Source: Phreatobacter sp.
GTDB taxonomy: Bacteria; Pseudomonadota; Alphaproteobacteria; Rhizobiales; Phreatobacteraceae
DNA length: 64,000 bases
Reading direction: 5' to 3'
Assembly (NCBI RefSeq): GCF_022843985.1
Contig: NZ_JALHMP010000008.1
Span: forward strand, 1-64,000
The notes under the pieces are model-generated. The model was not told the origin of the DNA. It saw nothing but the letters and a program-made list of their open reading frames with translations, and did no database searches. The first letter of the stretch is position 1, and each line of letters starts with the position of its first letter. This document shows positions 1 through 8,084 of this stretch, piece by piece. The position numbers were made by a program, and so were the translations under genes.

Positions 1-2
1 AT

Positions 3-446
3 CTGGTCATCACCACTGACCGTCGCATCTACATGATCGAGCTGCGCTCGGGCGAACGCCCCTATATGCCGGCCGTCGCCTGGGCCTATCCGCAGCCGCC
101 CGCCTCGCAGAGACAGGCAGTACCCGCCACGCCAGTGATCCCGGCCGTTGCGGCACGGAACTATCGCTACGGCCTCACCGGCGACACGCCGCCGTGGCGG
201 CCAATCTCGGTCTACGACGACGGGCGCCGCGTCTATGTCGAGTTCCCGCGCGGGATCGTTCAGGGCGAGATGCCCCCGCTCTTCGTCATCGGCGCAGATG
301 GCGAACCGCAGATCGCCAACAGCCGGATCCACCAGAACATCCTGATCGTCGACCGCCTGTTCGGCGCCGCCGAGCTCCGTCTCGGCAGTGGCGAGCGCCA
401 GCAGACGGTCCGGATCGTTCGCACCGATGGGAGGCCCGCGTCATGA
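3..446 (+). CDS. trbG: conjugal transfer protein TrbG (VirB9 family), C-terminal part
   Basis: The reading frame is open from the first bases of the window, so this is the C-terminal 147 residues of a longer protein. TrbG/VirB9 is a periplasmic and outer-membrane part of the type IV secretion core complex, where it packs against VirB10/TrbI. The visible part has the VirB9 beta-sandwich pattern: LVITTDRRIYMIELRS, then an NYRYGLTGD stretch, a VYVEFPRG strand and a final ILIVDRLFGAAELRLG strand. Its stop overlaps the next gene's start in an ATGA, so translation is probably coupled to trbI. Confidence 0.88.
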   Translation: MVITTDRRIYMIELRSGERPYMPAVAWAYPQPPASQRQAVPATPVIPAVAARNYRYGLTGDTPPWRPISVYDDGRRVYVEFPRGIVQGEMPPLFVIGADGEPQIANSRIHQNILIVDRLFGAAELRLGSGERQQTVRIVRTDGRPAS

Positions 447-1642
447 GCGAGCGCGACACGCCCAACGAAGCCGACGCACCGCTGGTCGGCACACAGCCTG
501 GCGACGCTGCTGCGCCAATGCGGCTGCGCGCCGAACCGCCCCGGGTCACCCGACTGTCGCGAAAGGTGCTGGGCGGTATCAGTCTCATCGCCGCCCTTGG
601 GGTCGGTGGTGCGCTCATCTATGCGCTTCAGACGCGCAGTATCGGCCCTGGCAGTGAGGAGCTTTACTCGACGCAAAATCGGCGAACCGCGGACGGGCTC
701 GCCGGCCTGCCACGCGACTACACCGGTCCGGTGCTTGGGCCTCCGCTGCCCGGGGATCTGGGGCGACCCATCCTCGATGCGCAGAATCGTGGCCAGCCCG
801 TCACGCCGCCGATGGCAGCAGCGCCCACCGTCGATCCAGTCGAGCAACGCAGGCGCGCGGAAGAAGAAGCTGCCCGAACGAGCCGCGTCTTCTTCCAGAC
901 GGAGGCGCGCGTCGCAGCTCCGATTGCGACAGTTGGTGGACCAGGCAGTCCGAGCCTCTCTGGGCTAGGTCTTCCGGGCCAGCCAGGTGCAGCGACGGCG
1001 CAGGATCGCCAGCTCGCGTTCCTGAATGCGGGCGTGGACCGCCGCACGGTCTCGCCAGATCGCGTGATGGGTCCGGCATCGCCCTATGTGCTTCAGACCG
1101 GCGCCGTCATCGCCGCGGCGCTCATCACCGGCATCCGATCCGACCTGCCGGGCCAGATCACCGCGCAGGTCACGGAGCATGTCTACGACAGCCCGACCGG
1201 GCGCATCCTGCTCGTCCCCCAAGGCACGCGGCTGATCGGCGAGTACAGCAACGATGTCGGCTTCGGTCAGCGCCGGGTGCTGCTCGTCTGGAAGCGGCTC
1301 ATCCTTCCGAATGGCCGTTCGATCGTCCTGGAACGTCAACCCGGAGCCGACGCGCAAGGCTATGCGGGTCTTCAGGATGGCGTCGACTATCACTGGTGGG
1401 ATCTCGCCAAGGCTGCCGGCCTGTCGACACTGCTGTCGGTCGGCGCCGAACTCGCCGTTGACGATCAGGATCGGCTGCTCCGGGCGATCCGCAATGGCGG
1501 ACAGGACACCATCAACGACGCAGGCCAGCAGATCATCCGTCGGCAACTCAATGTCGCGCCGACCCTCACGATCAGACCGGGGTTCCCTGTGCGCGTCATC
1601 GTCACCCGCGACCTCGTGCTCGAACCTTATGGAGGGTTGTGA
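443..1642 (+). CDS. trbI: conjugal transfer protein TrbI (VirB10 family)
   Basis: This 399-aa protein is the VirB10-type bridge of the conjugation machine: a cytosolic tail, one inner-membrane helix at about residues 43-62, a Pro/Arg-rich periplasmic linker, and a C-terminal beta-barrel domain from about residue 200. The family pattern ALITGIRSDLPGQITAQV, then LLVPQGTRLIGEY and a DYHWWDL segment, is clear. The frame stays open upstream, but ATG 443 is the natural start because it overlaps the trbG stop. The stop overlaps the next start by one base. Length is normal for plasmid and ICE TrbI. Confidence 0.93.
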   Translation: MSERDTPNEADAPLVGTQPGDAAAPMRLRAEPPRVTRLSRKVLGGISLIAALGVGGALIYALQTRSIGPGSEELYSTQNRRTADGLAGLPRDYTGPVLGPPLPGDLGRPILDAQNRGQPVTPPMAAAPTVDPVEQRRRAEEEAARTSRVFFQTEARVAAPIATVGGPGSPSLSGLGLPGQPGAATAQDRQLAFLNAGVDRRTVSPDRVMGPASPYVLQTGAVIAAALITGIRSDLPGQITAQVTEHVYDSPTGRILLVPQGTRLIGEYSNDVGFGQRRVLLVWKRLILPNGRSIVLERQPGADAQGYAGLQDGVDYHWWDLAKAAGLSTLLSVGAELAVDDQDRLLRAIRNGGQDTINDAGQQIIRRQLNVAPTLTIRPGFPVRVIVTRDLVLEPYGGL

Positions 1643-1896
1643 TGACCAAGCTGAAGCTCGGCCCGATCATCGACGACAAGCCGGTGAAGGTGACGATTGA
1701 ACTCCCTGCGCCGCTGCATCGGGACCTCGTCGCCTACGCCGCAGCACTCGGCCGCGAACAAGGCCAGACCATCGGCGACCCGACCAAGCTGATTGTGCCC
1801 ATGCTCGAGCGCTTCATTGCAACCGATCGGGGGTTCGCCCGCGCGCGCCGCGATGGCAGTCAACGTGCGGCACGCGCCGATGCTCAGGGCGCATGA
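1642..1896 (+). CDS. DUF2274 small protein of the trb operon
   Basis: An 84-aa protein that I recognise as the DUF2274 family usually found directly after trbI in alphaproteobacterial elements. It opens with TKLKLGPIIDDKPVKVTIEL and then a helical LHRDLVAYAAALG segment. The function is unknown; from its position it is presumably an accessory or regulator of transfer. ATG 1642 overlaps the trbI stop and has GGAGGG 5 bases upstream; an in-frame GTG directly before it is less likely. Its last 83 bases are also coding on the other strand, as the tail of the LysR gene. Confidence 0.85.
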   Translation: MTKLKLGPIIDDKPVKVTIELPAPLHRDLVAYAAALGREQGQTIGDPTKLIVPMLERFIATDRGFARARRDGSQRAARADAQGA

Positions 1897-2812
1897 GCCG
1901 TTGCCGGGCGAACCAAGCGTCATCTCGCTCCGAGAAAGACTTTGCCAGCGCCAGCAGGCGCTCGAGGTTCCGATGGAGCGCCCCTCGCGGGTGGACAGCA
2001 CCATAGCGGAGAACAGCATCCTCGATCAGGCGAAAAGCAATGCCTGGCAGACCGTGACGGACATGCGCGCTGCCTGCGATGGTGACGCCGTCCCCATGCG
2101 CGACGATCTGCATCAGAGATTCCCGAGTGACGGACAATTGCTCGATCTGGAGGTCTCCGGGCGAAGTCTGGAGGTTTCGCATCAGGTAACCCTTCGCGAA
2201 ATCGCCGGTCGGTAAATCAGTCACCACAAAGTGCCGATCACGCAGGTCATCCCACCGGAGCGCCTTCTGATCGGCGAGTGGGTCGCCGTCCGGCAATGCC
2301 GCGTACACGGGCTCGGCCCACAAATGCGTCACGTCAAAGCCCTTCCCGGGCGATGCTTCGGCGACGACACCGACATCAAGCTGCCCCCGCCGCACCGCCG
2401 CGATAAGTTCGGGACAGCTGCCCTCGCTGAAACGCAGCTTGACCCCCGGGCGATCACCCCGAAAGGCCCCGAAGAGCTCAGACAGAAAGCCCATGGTCAG
2501 AGGCCCGAACACGCCGATCCGAAGATGCCGTCCTCTGTTCGCCACCGTTCTTGCGCCGTCGAGCGCCGATCCGATCTGGCGAGCCCCAGGGGCGGCCTGA
2601 TTCAGGAATTGTTTGCCGATGTCCGTCAGGTCGACGCCGGCAGGATGACGGCGGAACAGCTGTGCGCCGATCTCATCCTCGACATCCCGGATGCGGCGGC
2701 TGATCGCCGACTGCTCGACGCCGAGATCTTGCGCCGCGCGCCGGAAGCTGCCGCTTTCCGCAGCGGCGATGATGTAACGCACATGGCGTAGCTCGATCTT
2801 CGATCTCGGCAC
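1814..2812 (-). CDS. LysR-family transcriptional regulator of the element
   Basis: A 332-aa LysR-type regulator. The N-terminal winged helix-turn-helix (about residues 6-66) reads RHVRYIIAAAESGSFRRAA, then EQSAISRRIRDVEDEIGAQL. A LysR substrate-binding domain follows from about residue 95 (LRIGVFGPLTMGFLSELFG). The start is a GTG preceded by GGGGAA at suitable spacing. It faces the trb operon, and its last 83 bases overlap the DUF2274 gene in tail-to-tail orientation, so the final 27 residues are antisense to that gene and unlikely to be conserved for their own sake. Ligand and targets are unknown; control of transfer genes is inferred from position. Confidence 0.9.
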   Translation of the reverse strand: MPRSKIELRHVRYIIAAAESGSFRRAAQDLGVEQSAISRRIRDVEDEIGAQLFRRHPAGVDLTDIGKQFLNQAAPGARQIGSALDGARTVANRGRHLRIGVFGPLTMGFLSELFGAFRGDRPGVKLRFSEGSCPELIAAVRRGQLDVGVVAEASPGKGFDVTHLWAEPVYAALPDGDPLADQKALRWDDLRDRHFVVTDLPTGDFAKGYLMRNLQTSPGDLQIEQLSVTRESLMQIVAHGDGVTIAGSAHVRHGLPGIAFRLIEDAVLRYGAVHPRGALHRNLERLLALAKSFSERDDAWFARQRLMRPEHRRVPHVDCHRGARGRTPDRLQ

Positions 2813-3224
2813 GATGGTTCCCCATGATGCAAAGGTCTTTGCAAACGTAGCCCCGTCAGCCCCCGAGAACTGTTCCGATCAGATTATGGTTCTTCTCCGT
2901 CTCCTCGCTACCGCCGCCCACGAAATCCTTAAGTGTCACACATTCGACTGTTGTTACGTCGCTAGCGGACTTCCGGATCGCATCTCGCCGGTGCAAGCAG
3001 TAAATGGTGCGTGATCTGAACAGCGCAATTATGGCGCGGAACGGGTGCGGCGAGTCGTGCAGATTCTGTGGGCTGACGGATGTCCGGCCGCGCTGTCAGG
3101 ACTGAAAATGACCCGCCGATTTCTACGCCAGAGCCCGAAATTGCCGCACGCCACTCGGGAGGGACTTCCGGCATCGGCACCTATCGTTCTCAATCGCCAG
3201 CGACAGCCGCTAAGGAGATTGGGT
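2813..3224. other. intergenic region between the LysR and AlpA-like genes
   Basis: About 410 bases lie between two divergent genes. Short open frames exist but none shows a recognisable domain or a good ribosome binding site. The stretch should carry the promoters of the leftward LysR gene and the rightward alpA-like gene. I see no clear operator or RNA element in it. Confidence 0.5.
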
Positions 3225-3497
3225 ATGGGTCAGAGCGAGCCTTTGGAGATCAGGAAGACCATCCGGCGGCACCAACTGCGCGAGATGGTGCCCCTGGCCG
3301 ACAGCACAATCTACGAGATGGAGCAGCGCGGCGAATTCCCACGCCGCTTCGCGCTGTCGCCGCGCTGCATCGTCTGGGACCTCGCCGAGGTCCACGCCTG
3401 GTTGCTGGCGCGGCGCGCGAAGCCAATCCCTCGCGCACAGCATCCCGACGTCACCAAGCGCAAGTCCCGCCCAGTCAAAGGGCAGGATCGAGCGTGA
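3225..3497 (+). CDS. AlpA-family excisionase/regulator
   Basis: A 90-aa DNA-binding protein of the AlpA (MerR-like winged helix) family. The signature is LREMVPLADSTIYEMEQRG, followed by FPRRFALSPRCIVWDLAEVH and WLLARR. AlpA-like proteins of integrative elements act as excisionases or activate integrase expression (family knowledge). ATG 3225 is chosen because AAGGAG stands 7 bases before it and the domain starts soon after; the open frame extends further upstream without similarity. The gene converges on the integrase and their last 23 bases overlap tail to tail. Confidence 0.88.
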   Translation: MGQSEPLEIRKTIRRHQLREMVPLADSTIYEMEQRGEFPRRFALSPRCIVWDLAEVHAWLLARRAKPIPRAQHPDVTKRKSRPVKGQDRA

Positions 3498-4731
3498 TAG
3501 ACGGCATGACTGTCGGCAGCAGCGTCGGAACATACTTCCGCCCCTCGACCCAGGCATCGACAGTGTCGGCCCATTCCTGCATCATGTGGCGACGCTGAAC
3601 CTCGTATTCGGCCTTGTTGTAGACGCCGCGTGATGAACGCCCGTCCTCGTGCGCCAGGCACTTTTCGATCCAGTCGCGGTTGAAGCCCAGCTCATTGAGC
3701 AGCGTCGAGCCCGTGCGGCGCAGGTCATGCACGGTGAACGGCTCCAGCGGCAGCCCCTCCTTCTTGGCCTGTTCGACGACAGCGTAAGTGACCCGGTTGA
3801 AGGTCGCCCGCGACATCGGCGCATCCGCATCGTAGCGGGAAGGCAGCAGATACCGGGAATTACCGGCGCAGGTCTTGAGCGCGATCATGATGTCGAGGGT
3901 CTGCCGGCACAGGTAGACATTGTGCGGCTTCGATCGCTTCATGCGCTCCTTCGGGATCGTCCAGACGGCGTTTTCGAAATCGACTTCATCCCAGACCGCG
4001 TCCTGTAGTTCGCTCTTCCGGACCATGGTGAGGAGGTAGAGCTTCATGCCGAGCCGGATCGTCGGCAGCGTCGCGACATGCTCCAGTTGCTTGAGCATGA
4101 TGCGGATCTCGGTCGGCGAAAGCGCCCGGTCCTTGGGCGTGAACGTGGCAATCGAAGCCGGACCAACGTCATCGGCCGGGTTCGCGACCTTCTCGCCGTG
4201 GAGGATGGCGAAGGCGTAGATCTGCTTCAGGATATCCCGCACATGGATGGCCGTCGCGGGCGCGCCCCGTTCCACGATCTTGGCGCAGTGGGCGCGCAGG
4301 TCATCAGGCGTGATTTCGGTCAGCAAACGGTTCTGCCAGACCGGCTTGAGTTCACGCTCGAATATGGCGCGGCGCATGGCGCGCGTGCTGTCCGCCATGG
4401 GCGCGCCCGTCAGCCACTTCTCGCCGAACTCGCCGAAGCTCTTGGCCTCCTTGATCCGGCGCTTCTCCCGCTGCTTCTCGATGGCGGGGGACCGCCCCTC
4501 GGCGATCATGCGTTTCGCGTCCAGGCACAATTCCCGCGCCCGGGCGAGCGAGATCCCATCTCGGGCGTACTTGCCGAGATGGACGGTCTCCCGCCTGCCG
4601 TTCAGCCGATAGTCGAGCCTGAACGAGATGCCGCCTGTCGGCGCGACACGCACATACATGCCGTCACGATCGGTCACCTTGTACATTTTGGCTTTTGGTT
4701 TCAGGCACTTGAGTGCCGCATCCGTCAACAT
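3475..4731 (-). CDS. int: P4-type tyrosine integrase (DUF4102 N-terminus)
   Basis: A 418-aa site-specific recombinase. The N-terminal arm-binding DUF4102 domain covers about residues 3-85, a core-binding SAM-like domain about 98-185, and the catalytic domain about 205-390. Catalytic residues are visible: Arg238 in TMVRKSEL, His335 and Arg338 in VHDLRRTG, His361 in CLAHED and the nucleophile Tyr371 in RGVYNKAEY. It looks intact. It is the terminal gene of the element and reads away from guaA, which fits an integrase using the guaA 3' end as attachment site. Confidence 0.95.
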   Translation of the reverse strand: MLTDAALKCLKPKAKMYKVTDRDGMYVRVAPTGGISFRLDYRLNGRRETVHLGKYARDGISLARARELCLDAKRMIAEGRSPAIEKQREKRRIKEAKSFGEFGEKWLTGAPMADSTRAMRRAIFERELKPVWQNRLLTEITPDDLRAHCAKIVERGAPATAIHVRDILKQIYAFAILHGEKVANPADDVGPASIATFTPKDRALSPTEIRIMLKQLEHVATLPTIRLGMKLYLLTMVRKSELQDAVWDEVDFENAVWTIPKERMKRSKPHNVYLCRQTLDIMIALKTCAGNSRYLLPSRYDADAPMSRATFNRVTYAVVEQAKKEGLPLEPFTVHDLRRTGSTLLNELGFNRDWIEKCLAHEDGRSSRGVYNKAEYEVQRRHMMQEWADTVDAWVEGRKYVPTLLPTVMPSITLDPAL

Positions 4732-4748
4732 TCTGGGCCTCCTCGCGG

Positions 4749-4862
4749 AAAAGTACCGTCACGCGGTTTTTTGGAGGCTTTTCACGGTAATATCTGTTTA
4801 TTTTCAGCGTGTTAGCCTGAAAAAAGTACCGTCATTAGCCTCGGTCGCTATGACGGTACTTT
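4749..4862. repeat. TACCGT-core repeats upstream of the integrase
   Basis: A perfect 13-base inverted repeat (AAAGTACCGTCAT at 4823-4835 and its complement at 4850-4862, 14-base spacer) is joined by a direct copy of AAAAGTACCGTCA at 4749-4761 and an ACGGTA half at 4784-4789. Four TACCGT cores therefore lie within 110 bases, between the integrase start and the end of the element. Likely roles are integrase arm-binding sites or a regulator/excisionase operator. The repeats are seen directly; the role is inferred. Confidence 0.7.
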
Positions 4863-5020
4863 CGATTTTCCGGATGATCAACGGGGGCAGGGTCCGTCAG
4901 CGGGCACGACAGACGCGTTTGATGCCCACCGATAGCTCTCGATAGGTCTCGGCTGGAATATTTTTGTTTTTCAGGTGGTTACGTCGTATTCTGGCGTAGT
5001 TTCGGATACCCTCGGATGGG

Positions 5021-5045
5021 CAAAAATTATTCCCACTCGATGGTC
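5021..5045. other. probable attachment site at the 3' end of guaA
   Basis: The junction between element and chromosome must lie at or just past the last codons of guaA (stop at 5027-5029). Elements of this class usually recreate the gene end on insertion, so a copy of these bases is expected at the far end of the element, outside the window. The exact core cannot be fixed from one side. Confidence 0.4.
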
Positions 5046-6580
5046 CCCGGCGGCTTCGAGGTGACGTCATAAACGACCCGGTTAATGCCGCGCACCTCGT
5101 TGATGATGCGGGTGGCAGTGCGGCCGAGGACATTCATGTCGAAGGGGTAGAAGTCGGCGGTCATGCCGTCGACCGAGGTGACGGCGCGCAGCGCGCAGAC
5201 ATGATCATAGGTGCGCCCGTCGCCCATGACGCCGACAGTGCGCACGGGCAACAGCACCGCGAAGGCCTGCCAGATGATGTCGTAGAGACCGGCCTTCCTG
5301 ATCTCGTCGAGATAGATGGCATCGGCCTGCCGCAGAATGTCGAGCTTCTCGCGGGTGATCGCGCCGGGAATGCGGATGGCGAGGCCCGGTCCCGGGAAGG
5401 GATGGCGGCCGACGAAACTGTCGGGCAGACCGAGTTCGCGGCCCAGCGCCCGCACCTCGTCCTTGAACAGTTCGCGCAACGGCTCGACGAGCTTCATGTT
5501 CATGCGCTCGGGCAGGCCGCCGACATTGTGGTGGCTCTTGATCGTGACCGAGGGGCCGCCGGAAAAGGAAATGCTCTCGATCACATCGGGATAGAGCGTG
5601 CCCTGGGCAAGGAATTCCGCGCCGCCGACCGCCTTGGCCTCCTTCTCGAAGACCTCGATGAAGAGCCGGCCGATGGTCTTGCGCTTGGTTTCCGGGTCGA
5701 TGACGCCGGCGAGTTCGCCGAGGAAGAGGTCGGCGGCATCCACATGGACCAGCGGGATGTTGTAATGGCCGCGGAAGAGGTCGACGACCTCCTTGGCCTC
5801 GTTCTGCCGCATGAGGCCATGGTCGACGAAGACGCAGGTGAGCTGCGACCCGATGGCCTCGTGGATCAGCACCGCGGCGACGGAGGAATCGACACCGCCG
5901 GACAGGCCGCAGATGACGCGGCCCTTGCCGACCTGGGCTCGGATCTTGGCGATCATCTCCTGGCGATAGGCGGACATCGACCAGTCGGCCTTGGCACCGG
6001 CGATCCTGTGGACGAAGTTCTGGATCAGCTTGGCGCCATCCGGCGTATGGACCACCTCGGGGTGGAACTGCACGGCGTAATAGTTGCGCGCCTCGTCGGC
6101 GATGGCGGCATAGGGCGCGTTGTCGGAGGTGGCGACGACCTCGAAACCCTCGGGCAGACGGGTGACGCGGTCGCCGTGGCTCATCCAGACCTGGTGGCGG
6201 GAGCCGGGCTCCCAGACTCCCTCGAACAGCTTCGAGGATTTCTTCACGTCAAGGAAGGCACGGCCGAACTCGCGGTGATGGCCGGCCTCGACCTTGCCGC
6301 CGAGCTGCTCGGCCATGGTCTGCTCGCCATAACAGATGCCGAAGACGGGAAGCTTCTCGTCGAAGATCAGCTGCGGGGCACGCGGCGAGAAGTCCTCGGT
6401 CACCGAGGCCGGCCCGCCCGACAGGATGACCCCTTTCGGCCTCAGCTTGCGATAGGCCGCTTCCGCCGACTGGAAGGGATGGATCTCGCAATAGACCCCC
6501 GCCTCGCGCACGCGGCGCGCGATCAGCTGGGTCACCTGCGAGCCGAAATCGATGATGAGGATGGTGTCGTGCTGGTTCAT
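5027..6580 (-). CDS. guaA: GMP synthase (glutamine-hydrolysing)
   Basis: A 517-aa bifunctional enzyme that converts XMP, ATP and glutamine to GMP, the last step of guanine nucleotide synthesis. The class I amidotransferase domain is N-terminal, with nucleophile Cys83 in FGICYGEQ and His173/Glu175 in QFHPEVVHT. The ATP pyrophosphatase domain follows with the PP-loop SGGVDSS at 227-233, and the dimerisation domain ends in PPGTIEWE. It is full length despite the mobile element at its 3' end, which means insertion preserved or recreated the C-terminus. guaB lies about 4.5 kb further on, on the same strand. Confidence 0.98.
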   Translation of the reverse strand: MNQHDTILIIDFGSQVTQLIARRVREAGVYCEIHPFQSAEAAYRKLRPKGVILSGGPASVTEDFSPRAPQLIFDEKLPVFGICYGEQTMAEQLGGKVEAGHHREFGRAFLDVKKSSKLFEGVWEPGSRHQVWMSHGDRVTRLPEGFEVVATSDNAPYAAIADEARNYYAVQFHPEVVHTPDGAKLIQNFVHRIAGAKADWSMSAYRQEMIAKIRAQVGKGRVICGLSGGVDSSVAAVLIHEAIGSQLTCVFVDHGLMRQNEAKEVVDLFRGHYNIPLVHVDAADLFLGELAGVIDPETKRKTIGRLFIEVFEKEAKAVGGAEFLAQGTLYPDVIESISFSGGPSVTIKSHHNVGGLPERMNMKLVEPLRELFKDEVRALGRELGLPDSFVGRHPFPGPGLAIRIPGAITREKLDILRQADAIYLDEIRKAGLYDIIWQAFAVLLPVRTVGVMGDGRTYDHVCALRAVTSVDGMTADFYPFDMNVLGRTATRIINEVRGINRVVYDVTSKPPGTIEWE

Positions 6581-6698
6581 TTTTCTGCGTTACGACCATG
6601 CCGGGCACGGCGCAAGCCCAAGCACCGCGCCATCAACACAGAGATGGCAGCAGGGCGTCAGCGGGCGGGCGGGAAACCCGCCGCGGCGCGGCCCCAGG

Positions 6699-8003
6699 TC
6701 ACCGGCGCCGCCGCATGACGGCGAGGTAGAACCCGTCCGTCCCCGTCCTGAGCGGCGAGAGCTGCAGCCCGAGGCCGGCCGGCGAGACGAGGTCGTCGCG
6801 CTCGGACAGGGTGTCGGGGGCGAGCGCCAGAACCTCGCGCGGGTCGACGGCGGTAAAATCCCGGTGTGCCTTCAGGAAGGCGGCGACCCGCGCATCGTTC
6901 TCGCGTGGGATGACCGAGCAGGTGATGTAGGCGATGCGTCCGCCCGGCTTCACCAGCCGCTCGGCACGGGCGAGGACGAGGTCCTGGTCCTTCATGCGCT
7001 CGTCGAGGGCGCCGGGGCGCACGCGCCACTTGGTGTCGGGATTGCGCCGCCAGGTGCCGATGCCGGTGCAGGGCGCATCGACGACGACGAGGTCGATCCT
7101 GCCGGCGAGATCGGCCAGTGGCTCGTCGCCCCTGCCCTTCGGCGTGCGGACCTGGACGTTGCGGACGCCGGCCCGCGCCAGCCGGTCGTGGATGGGCGCC
7201 AGACGCCGGGCATCCGAATCCGTGGCGTAGATCTGGCCGGAATTGTCCATCAACGCCGCGAGTTCGAGCGTCTTCCCACCACCACCGGCGCAGAGATCGA
7301 CCACCTGCATGTCGGGGCCAGCGCCGGTCATGGCGGCGACGAGTTGCGAGCCCTCGTCCTGGATCTCGAACAGGCCCCTGAGGAATTCCGGCGTCACCTG
7401 CAGCGTCGGACCGCGGCCATCCTCGCCATGGCCGAAACGCAGCCCGGTCGGCGCATGGGGCGTGAGTTGGGGGCCGAGATGGGCCAGATCAGGTATCAGC
7501 CGCATGCGCTCGGTCTTCAGCGTGTTGACGCGGATGTCGATAGGGGCGCGGTCGGCAAGGGCCGCCATTTCTCTGACGACCGCATCGCCGAAGGCAGCGG
7601 ACAGGTCCTCGGCCAGCCAGTCGGGGAAGTCGCCGGCGACGGCCGGCGGGGCGTCGGAGAGATCGAGCCGGTCAAGGGCCGCGGCTTCGGCCGGCATCAA
7701 CGGTGCGGGAGCGAAGCGCTCGCCGCTGCACTGGGCGACGATCTCGGCCCGCGACAGGCCGCGCGCCAGGGCCAGCGCCCCGAGCAGGATGGCGCGCGGC
7801 GAGGCCTCCCCCATCACATGGGCGCTGGAGGCGCGGCGGCGCAGCGCGTCATAGACGAGGCTGGCAATCGCGGCTCGGTCCTTCGACCCGGCGAAGCGGT
7901 GCGCGAGGCCCCAATCCTTCAAGGCATCGGGCGCCGGACGCCGGCGCGCCTCGATATCGGCGAGAACCTCGATGGCGGCGGACAGGCGGGCTGAAGGGGT
8001 CAC
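6699..8003 (-). CDS. RsmB/NOP-family 16S rRNA cytosine-C5 methyltransferase
   Basis: A 434-aa S-adenosylmethionine-dependent RNA methyltransferase. An NusB-like RNA-binding region occupies roughly residues 1-150. The Rossmann methyltransferase domain follows, with the SAM loop VVDLCAGGGGKT (235-245), VDAPCTGIGTWRRNPD holding Cys312, and ITCSVIPREND holding Cys362. The two cysteines are the nucleophile and release residues typical of m5C enzymes. RsmB in E. coli modifies 16S C967; exact target here is inferred. It lies upstream of guaA on the same strand with a gap of about 120 bases. Confidence 0.93.
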   Translation of the reverse strand: MTPSARLSAAIEVLADIEARRRPAPDALKDWGLAHRFAGSKDRAAIASLVYDALRRRASSAHVMGEASPRAILLGALALARGLSRAEIVAQCSGERFAPAPLMPAEAAALDRLDLSDAPPAVAGDFPDWLAEDLSAAFGDAVVREMAALADRAPIDIRVNTLKTERMRLIPDLAHLGPQLTPHAPTGLRFGHGEDGRGPTLQVTPEFLRGLFEIQDEGSQLVAAMTGAGPDMQVVDLCAGGGGKTLELAALMDNSGQIYATDSDARRLAPIHDRLARAGVRNVQVRTPKGRGDEPLADLAGRIDLVVVDAPCTGIGTWRRNPDTKWRVRPGALDERMKDQDLVLARAERLVKPGGRIAYITCSVIPRENDARVAAFLKAHRDFTAVDPREVLALAPDTLSERDDLVSPAGLGLQLSPLRTGTDGFYLAVMRRRR

Positions 8004-8084
8004 GGCGGCTCCGGGGCGGGTCTTCGCCCGCCAGAGCCCGTGGTGTTAGCCGCTGACGGGCCTCCGCCGCAAGGACAACGGCGT

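Larger units (their letters stand above)
1..5026. mobile_element. right end of a trb-type integrative and conjugative element inserted at guaA
   Basis: The segment holds the end of a trb mating-pair operon (trbG, trbI, DUF2274 gene), a LysR regulator, an AlpA-like gene and a P4-type tyrosine integrase, and then stops at the 3' end of guaA. The integrase lies next to the chromosomal gene, as expected for an element that inserts at its own attachment site. The 3' end of guaA is a known insertion site for genomic islands (family knowledge). The other end, with the remaining trb genes and the second attachment repeat, lies outside the window, so length and mobility cannot be judged. Both junctions are inferred. 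Confidence 0.8.

Noticed and set aside
2814-3014. 66-codon open frame upstream of the AlpA-like gene
   Set aside because: No ribosome site, no domain, and an unusual composition for this DNA; more likely promoter sequence.
5201-6718. 505-codon open frame on the plus strand
   Set aside because: It lies antisense to guaA, has no recognisable domain and shows the His/Asp/Gly-rich composition of a high-GC shadow frame.
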